Shown in pieces: positions 5,874-9,437 of a DNA stretch of 9,437 nt. Made by a program: the position numbers and the translations under genes. Location: positions 1-9,437 of the forward strand of contig JAGAEK010000166.1 of NCBI GenBank assembly GCA_017828835.1. The letters are read 5' to 3'. The first letter of the stretch is position 1; every line of letters begins with the position of its first letter. The notes below the pieces were generated by a model. The model was not told the origin of the DNA, did no database searches, and saw only the letters and a program-made list of their open reading frames with translations. The stretch comes from Oscillospiraceae bacterium (GTDB taxonomy: Bacteria; Bacillota; Clostridia; Oscillospirales; Ruminococcaceae).

Positions 5874-7040
5874 CTATATCCTTATCCTTTCCCAAAAACT
5901 TTCGCCGTCCGTCGCGTTTTTTGATACCCCGAACATATCAAGTACCGTTGCGGATATATCGGACATACTTTTTCCCGTTCCGATACCGACGTTTTCCTTT
6001 ATCGCTTTCCCGCAAACCATGACCGGAACGTATTCTCTTGAATGATCCGTACTCGCGCTCTCGGGATCGCACCCGTGGTCCGCGGTTATTATCAGAACGT
6101 CTTCGTCTTTCATGTCAAATAAAAATTCACCCAGCCGGCTGTCAAACTCCGACAGTGCTCTCGCGTAGCCGTCGATATCGTTGCGGTGCCCGTAGAGCAT
6201 ATCAAAATCCACCAGATTCACAAAACACAACCCGTTGAAATCCTCTTTCTGCATATCGAACGTCGCTTGCGTACATTCACTGTTTCCATGCGATTTTATG
6301 CTTTTCGTAAGTCCACGTTCCGCAAATATATCTCCTATTTTTCCGACTCCGATAACGTCGTATCCCGCCTTTTTCAAAAGGTCGAGCATACTCTCTTCAG
6401 GCGGCTCCAAAGAAAAATCTTTTCTTCTTTCGCTCCTCACGCAGTTCGGATATTCCCCGATATAAGGTCTCGCTATTATCCTTCCGACACCGTTTTTCCC
6501 GACCATTATCTTCCTCGCCTTTTCGCAGCACCAGTAAAGTTCCTCCACGTCGATAATATCTTCGTGCGCTGCTATCTGAAGCACGCTGTCCGCCGAGGTG
6601 TAGACTATAAGTCCTCCGGTTTTCTTCTGCTCCTCATAATAGTCGTTTATCACTTTCGATCCCGAATACGGTCTGTTGCAAAGTACCTTTCTGCCGGTCG
6701 CACGCTCGATCTCCGATATTATTTCCGCAGGAAACCCGTTCGGGTAAGTCGGCATCGGCGCATTTGTGATAATCCCCGCGATCTCCCAATGTCCCGCGGT
6801 CGTGTCCTTTCCCGCCGACATTTCTCCGAGTTTTCCGTAAGCACCCGCCGCTTTATCTTTCGAAACGCCGTCCGCCAAATTATAAAGTCCGAGCCGTCTC
6901 ATATTCGGCAGACTCAGATATATGCTCTTTTGCACCGCCTTGAAGGTATTACTGCCTTTGTCGCCGTATTTTTCGGCGTCGGGAAGTTCTCCGACTCCGA
7001 AACTGTCAAGTACTATCAAAAAAACTCTTTTTATTTTCAT
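5874..7040 (-). CDS. deoB: Phosphopentomutase
   Basis: Cytoplasmic Mn-dependent enzyme of 388 residues that interconverts (deoxy)ribose-1-phosphate and (deoxy)ribose-5-phosphate, linking nucleoside salvage to pentose metabolism. It belongs to the alkaline phosphatase superfamily. By comparison with the Bacillus cereus enzyme, the expected metal ligands are Asp12 (LDSFGVGE), Asp280 and His285 (VDFDMLYGH), Asp321 and His322 (TADHG), and His333 (TDHSREYVP). The phosphorylated threonine should be Thr80 in GKDTTAGHWE. The cap-domain motifs SADSVLQIAAHE (149-160) and IARPYIGE (189-196) are intact, and the length is typical. The ATG is the first start after an in-frame TGA, and the N-terminus MKIKRVFLIVLDS fits the family. 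Its ribosome binding site is weak: GGAG at 7054-7057 is 13 bases away. First gene of a deoB-rnhA pair, divergent from hprK. Confidence 0.97.
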   Translation of the reverse strand: MKIKRVFLIVLDSFGVGELPDAEKYGDKGSNTFKAVQKSIYLSLPNMRRLGLYNLADGVSKDKAAGAYGKLGEMSAGKDTTAGHWEIAGIITNAPMPTYPNGFPAEIISEIERATGRKVLCNRPYSGSKVINDYYEEQKKTGGLIVYTSADSVLQIAAHEDIIDVEELYWCCEKARKIMVGKNGVGRIIARPYIGEYPNCVRSERRKDFSLEPPEESMLDLLKKAGYDVIGVGKIGDIFAERGLTKSIKSHGNSECTQATFDMQKEDFNGLCFVNLVDFDMLYGHRNDIDGYARALSEFDSRLGEFLFDMKDEDVLIITADHGCDPESASTDHSREYVPVMVCGKAIKENVGIGTGKSMSDISATVLDMFGVSKNATDGESFWERIRI

Positions 7041-7085
7041 CCCTAAATTTCAACTCCGATTTGCGTTTTTTGTCCCTTTATATTA

Positions 7086-7091
7086 ATTATA
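7086..7091 (-). promoter_or_regulatory. Candidate -10 box of deoB-rnhA
   Basis: On the minus strand this reads TATAAT, a perfect -10. The overlapping upstream TATAGT is a near match. No good -35 lies 16-18 bp upstream and there is no TG extension, so an activator or another sigma factor may be needed. Transcription would start near 7080, leaving a leader of about 40 nt. Confidence 0.3.
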
Positions 7092-7144
7092 CTATATATT
7101 TTTTATCTGCGCTATACATTGCGTAAGTTTTTAGATAAATAATG

Positions 7145-7164
7145 TTTGAATATTTCAAAATATT
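7145..7164. repeat. Two nested inverted repeats over the hprK promoter
   Basis: TTTGAA-TAT-TTCAAA (7145-7159) has perfect 6-bp arms, and AATATTT-CA-AAATATT (7149-7164) has perfect 7-bp arms. They overlap each other and cover the -35 box and most of the spacer. They look like an operator, but the AT-rich composition makes symmetric words easier to find by chance. They do not match the CcpA cre consensus. Confidence 0.4.
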
Positions 7165-7174
7165 GGTTTATAAT
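7146..7174 (+). promoter_or_regulatory. Sigma-A promoter of the hprK operon
   Basis: TTGAAT (7146-7151), a 17-bp spacer (7152-7168) and a perfect TATAAT (7169-7174) form the best promoter in the window. Transcription should begin near 7181, giving a leader of about 40 nt before hprK. The -35 box and spacer are overlapped by inverted repeats (7145-7164), which suggests regulated initiation. Confidence 0.65.
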
Positions 7175-7185
7175 ATATTGTAGTT

Positions 7186-7204
7186 AATTGTACCCAATTT
7201 TTTT
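7186..7204 (+). promoter_or_regulatory. Small hairpin and U-run in the hprK leader
   Basis: AATTG (7186-7190) and CAATT (7195-7199) can form a 5-bp stem with loop TACC, followed by five T residues (7200-7204). It starts only a few bases after the predicted transcription start and ends two bases before the ribosome binding site. One G-C pair makes it weak for a terminator; it may instead shape the leader. Confidence 0.25.
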
Positions 7205-7206
7205 AT

Positions 7207-7213
7207 AAGGTGG
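7207..7213 (+). promoter_or_regulatory. Ribosome binding site of hprK
   Basis: AAGGTGG, one mismatch from AAGGAGG, lies seven bases before the ATG at 7221. It supports that start. Confidence 0.65.
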
Positions 7214-7220
7214 GGTCTTT

Positions 7221-8183
7221 ATGGAATCAAAATTTACTACTCTTATGAGTAAAATCGTCAAAAACTTTGAACTGGAAACCGTTTTTTCTCCCGACGGCAA
7301 TCTTGAGTTTCCTATCAGTACTTCGGAAGTAAACCGTCCCGGACTTGAAATAAGCGGCTATCTCGAATATTTTGATCGCGAAAGGATACAGGTATTGGGG
7401 AAAACCGAAATTTCGTATATTTCGACTCTCCCTTCCGAAGAACGTCTCGCAAAGCTCGATGCTTTTTTCTCCCGTAAACCGCCGGCTATCGTCATTTCAC
7501 GCGGCCTTGAACCTTCGGAAGAAATGCTTATATCCGCAAAAAAATACGGTGTTCCTCTTTTCCGTACTCAAAGTTCTACTTCTTCCTTCATTTCAAGCCT
7601 TATCTCACGTTTGAACGTAGAGCTTGCTCCAAGAATCACAAGGCACGGCGTACTTGTCGAAGTTTACGGCGAAGGCATACTTCTCTTAGGTGAATCCGGC
7701 GTCGGAAAAAGCGAGACCGCTATCGAACTTATAAAAAGAGGTCATCGGCTTATCGCCGACGACGCGGTCGAGATCCGCCGCGTGTCTGACATAACGCTCG
7801 TCGGATCGGCTCCCGAAAATATTCGCCACTTCCTCGAACTTCGCGGCGTCGGTATCATCAACGCAAGACGTCTGTTCGGTATGGGAGCTATAAAAGTAAC
7901 TCAGAAAATCGACGCCGTCATACAGCTTGAACCCTGGGACGCAAATAAAACATACGACCGTATCGGACTTGAAAATACCTCTGTCGAGATTCTCGGACTG
8001 AACATTCCCTCCCTTACGATCCCCGTAAGGCCCGGAAGAAACCTCGCCATCATAATCGAGGTCGCCGCTATGAATAACCGTCAGAAAAAGATGGGCTACA
8101 ACGCGGCTCAGGAGCTTTTGCAGAAGCTCGATATGGCCGATTCGGCTGAACAGACCGTAAATTACGACTGGGATCAGTATTGA
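7221..8183 (+). CDS. hprK: HPr kinase/phosphorylase
   Basis: Bifunctional enzyme of 320 residues that phosphorylates and dephosphorylates Ser46 of HPr, the phosphocarrier of the PTS. It thereby controls carbon catabolite repression with CcpA in Bacillota. The N-terminal domain spans about 1-130. The catalytic domain begins around conserved His142 (RHGVLVEVYGEG) and has the Walker A loop GESGVGKSE (157-165) and the acidic pair Asp180-Asp181 (LIADDAVE). The family signature follows (LELRGVGIINARRLFG, 205-220), then VRPGRN (269-274). Length is typical and all key motifs are intact, so both activities are expected. It is the first gene of a plus-strand operon with its own promoter; the ROK kinase starts 31 bp after the TGA. 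Its presence implies an HPr/PTS system elsewhere in the genome. Confidence 0.97.
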   Translation: MESKFTTLMSKIVKNFELETVFSPDGNLEFPISTSEVNRPGLEISGYLEYFDRERIQVLGKTEISYISTLPSEERLAKLDAFFSRKPPAIVISRGLEPSEEMLISAKKYGVPLFRTQSSTSSFISSLISRLNVELAPRITRHGVLVEVYGEGILLLGESGVGKSETAIELIKRGHRLIADDAVEIRRVSDITLVGSAPENIRHFLELRGVGIINARRLFGMGAIKVTQKIDAVIQLEPWDANKTYDRIGLENTSVEILGLNIPSLTIPVRPGRNLAIIIEVAAMNNRQKKMGYNAAQELLQKLDMADSAEQTVNYDWDQY

Positions 8184-8187
8184 TCCT
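8170..8187 (+). repeat. Hairpin spanning the hprK stop codon
   Basis: GGATCA (8171-8176) and TGATCC (8181-8186) form a perfect 6-bp stem around the tetraloop GTAT, with a possible closing G-U pair (8170/8187). The stop codon TGA is part of the 3' arm. No T-run follows, so it is not an intrinsic terminator. It ends 14 bases before the next ribosome binding site and might affect mRNA stability or ribosome release. Confidence 0.45.
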
Positions 8188-8214
8188 CCGATTGTACCAT
8201 AAGGAGAACACATT

Positions 8215-9174
8215 ATGCGCTATTATTTAGGTGTTGACCTCGGCGGAACGAACATCGCCGCAGGCATTTGTGATGAAAACAAAAAAATTATCCGGAAAAC
8301 GTCACGTAAGACGTCTCTTCCCGCAGCTCCCGAAAAAATCGCTTCCGATATTTTCCTGACTGCGGAAGACGTTCTTTCTTTGTCTTCACTGTCAATGTCT
8401 GATATAGAATGGATCGGTATAGGCTCGCCCGGAGACGTCGACCCCGAAACCGGCGAAATATCCTTCTCAAACAACCTCGGTTTCAAAAATACTCCTTTTG
8501 CGGAAATTTTCCGGAATTTATCCGGAAAACAAACTTTTCTCGAAAACGACGCGACCGCCGCCGCCTACGGAGAAGCGATCGCAGGAGCCGGCGTCGGATA
8601 TAAAAACATACTTACCGTAACGATCGGTACCGGCATCGGCGGCGGAGTCATAATAGGCGGAAAAACCTACGGCAGATTTTCCGGCGCCGACAACGAGATC
8701 GGGCACATGGGTATAAACCCGAACGGTCGCCTTTGCTCTTGCGGTATCAGAGGCTGCGCGGAAACCTACTGCTCCGCGACCGGTCTTATCGTTACAACAA
8801 AAGAATATATGAAAACCGATCCGAATTCAAAAATGTGGGAGCTTGTCGGCGGAGATATCGACAAAACGAGCGCACGTACTTCGTTTGACGCAATGCGGCT
8901 CGGAGACGAAACCGCAAAAACAGTTGTCGACGAATATATCAGATATCTCGCATATGCGGTAACAAGTTATATAAACCTTTTCGAGCCGCAGATCGTGATA
9001 ATCGGCGGAGGCATTTGCAACGAGGGCGAAACACTTCTTAAACCGCTCCGCGACCTTGTTTATCCGAACATCTATGTCAGACACAATCCGAAAAAGATTC
9101 CGAAAATAGTAAAAGCCGCGTTGGGCAACGACGCGGGGATCATAGGTGCCGCCATGCTCGGCTTTAATAAATGA
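8215..9174 (+). CDS. ROK-family sugar kinase, probable glucokinase
   Basis: Protein of 319 residues with the ROK (repressor, ORF, kinase) kinase layout and no N-terminal helix-turn-helix, so an enzyme rather than a repressor. The ATP phosphate-binding motif is DLGGTN (8-13), and the catalytic base is Asp112 in LENDATAAAYGE. The second phosphate loop is TIGTGIGGG (136-144). The ROK signature carries the substrate motif EIGH (161-164) and a zinc site from His164, Cys174, Cys176 and Cys181 (CSCGIRGC). A C-terminal GGGI motif (264-267) completes the fold. The likely reaction is ATP-dependent glucose phosphorylation, but related hexoses such as N-acetylmannosamine or fructose cannot be excluded. 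The ATG has AAGGAGA (8201-8207) seven bases upstream. Position between hprK and murB suits a role in sugar entry into glycolysis and wall synthesis. Confidence 0.92.
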   Translation: MRYYLGVDLGGTNIAAGICDENKKIIRKTSRKTSLPAAPEKIASDIFLTAEDVLSLSSLSMSDIEWIGIGSPGDVDPETGEISFSNNLGFKNTPFAEIFRNLSGKQTFLENDATAAAYGEAIAGAGVGYKNILTVTIGTGIGGGVIIGGKTYGRFSGADNEIGHMGINPNGRLCSCGIRGCAETYCSATGLIVTTKEYMKTDPNSKMWELVGGDIDKTSARTSFDAMRLGDETAKTVVDEYIRYLAYAVTSYINLFEPQIVIIGGGICNEGETLLKPLRDLVYPNIYVRHNPKKIPKIVKAALGNDAGIIGAAMLGFNK

Positions 9175-9179
9175 TATTT

Positions 9180-9194
9180 ATAAGAAGGGCTTAT
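9180..9194 (+). repeat. Small hairpin enclosing the murB ribosome binding site
   Basis: ATAAG (9180-9184) and CTTAT (9190-9194) can pair around the loop AAGGG. The loop plus the end of the stem is the likely murB ribosome binding site (AGAAGGG, 9183-9189). An alternative pairing, ATAAAT (9167-9172) with ATTTAT (9176-9181), shares 9180-9181 and would compete with it. Both stems are AU-rich and weak. Confidence 0.25.
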
Positions 9195-9199
9195 TTTAT

Positions 9200-9437
9200 A
9201 TGAGATTTCAATCTGTCGCTCTTTTTTGCAGCGAAAATAAAATCAAATTTTTACTCAACGCGCCGATGAGCCGCTATACCTCGTTCAAAATCGGCGGTCC
9301 CGCGGATATCATAGTATTTCCGGATTCCGCGGAACAGGTCTCTTTAACCGTCGCCGTATGTTCCCGTGAAGGTATTCATTATACAGTCATCGGAAACGGC
9401 TCGAACGTTCTCGTTTCCGACTCAGGTATAAGAGGCG
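9200..9437 (+). CDS. murB: UDP-N-acetylenolpyruvoylglucosamine reductase, 5' part
   Basis: First 79 codons of a gene cut by the window edge. The enzyme is an FAD-dependent cytoplasmic reductase that makes UDP-MurNAc in peptidoglycan precursor synthesis, using NADPH. The visible part is the N-terminal FAD-binding region, with SRYTSFKIGGPAD (24-36) and IGNGSNVLVSD (64-74), both diagnostic for MurB. The ATG at 9200 is preceded by AGAAGGG (9183-9189) with ten bases between and lies 25 bp after the ROK kinase stop, so co-transcription with hprK is likely. In many Clostridia and Bacillota murB lies in a cluster with rapZ/yvcJ, yvcK and whiA, so those genes may follow outside the window (inference). 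The substrate and NADPH half is not visible, so subtype cannot be judged. Confidence 0.93.
   Translation, partial: MRFQSVALFCSENKIKFLLNAPMSRYTSFKIGGPADIIVFPDSAEQVSLTVAVCSREGIHYTVIGNGSNVLVSDSGIRG

Larger units (their letters stand above)
7041..7220. other. Divergent intergenic region between deoB and hprK
   Basis: This 180-bp AT-rich gap is the longest non-coding stretch in the window. It holds a strong candidate promoter for hprK, a weaker -10 box for deoB, two overlapping inverted repeats and a small hairpin in the hprK leader. I see no tRNA, no small ORF with a ribosome binding site, and too little room for a T-box or most riboswitches. Confidence 0.7.

Noticed and set aside
6186..7046. 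286-codon open frame on the plus strand across deoB
   Set aside because: Same cause: it mirrors deoB codons exactly, encodes an Arg/Phe/His-rich product with no family features, and lacks a ribosome binding site of its own.
7041..7220. Riboswitch or T-box upstream of deoB or hprK
   Set aside because: Both predicted leaders are only about 40 nt, too short for known riboswitch folds, and no conserved box could be recognised.
7686..8213. Minus-strand open frame of 175 codons across hprK
   Set aside because: Codon-aligned complement of hprK with no supporting ribosome binding site or motif. hprK is unmistakable on the other strand.
1..9437. Mobile element, phage or defence island
   Set aside because: No transposase, integrase, attachment site, tRNA gene or atypical segment was seen. 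All genes are housekeeping or common regulatory families with matching style of codon use.

Overview
The window looks like core chromosome of a low-to-mid GC Gram-positive anaerobe, most likely an uncultured member of the Clostridia (Bacillota). Four things point there: an HPr kinase/phosphorylase gene followed closely by a ROK sugar kinase and murB, strong AGGAGG-type ribosome binding sites, TTG start codons, and a membrane-anchored HtrA protease encoded with an OmpR-type two-component system. Nothing in it looks mobile, phage-derived or recently acquired. Coding density is high, and the largest gap without a gene is the 180-bp divergent region at 7041-7220.

Left arm (9-5315, all minus strand): a tight five-gene run, read right to left, of cysteine desulfurase (iscS-like), Fe-S scaffold (iscU/NifU-like), response regulator, sensor histidine kinase and HtrA protease. 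iscS and iscU overlap by one base (TAATG). Regulator and kinase overlap by 17 bp. The other gaps are 47 and 37 bp. A plausible promoter lies just upstream of iscS. The layout suggests that Fe-S cluster assembly and an envelope-stress regulator with its protease share a transcript.

Middle (5421-7040, minus strand): phosphopentomutase (deoB) followed directly by RNase HI (rnhA), with the stop of one touching the start of the next (TAGATG). No convincing terminator separates rnhA from iscS, so read-through into the five-gene run is possible.

Right arm (7221-9437, plus strand): hprK, a ROK-family sugar kinase (probably glucokinase) and the first 79 codons of murB, which runs off the window. The promoter for this operon has a perfect TATAAT and a TTGAAT -35 box 17 bp apart, overlapped by two nested inverted repeats. 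HprK controls carbon catabolite repression through HPr Ser46, the kinase would supply glucose-6-phosphate, and MurB makes UDP-MurNAc, so the operon joins sugar sensing to cell-wall precursor synthesis.

No clearly new system is visible. The points most worth a second look are the isc/two-component/htrA operon, a ferredoxin-like cysteine tail on the Fe-S scaffold, the long acidic repeat-bearing cytoplasmic tail on HtrA, a cysteine pair in the sensor domain of the kinase, and the inverted repeats in the two promoter regions.
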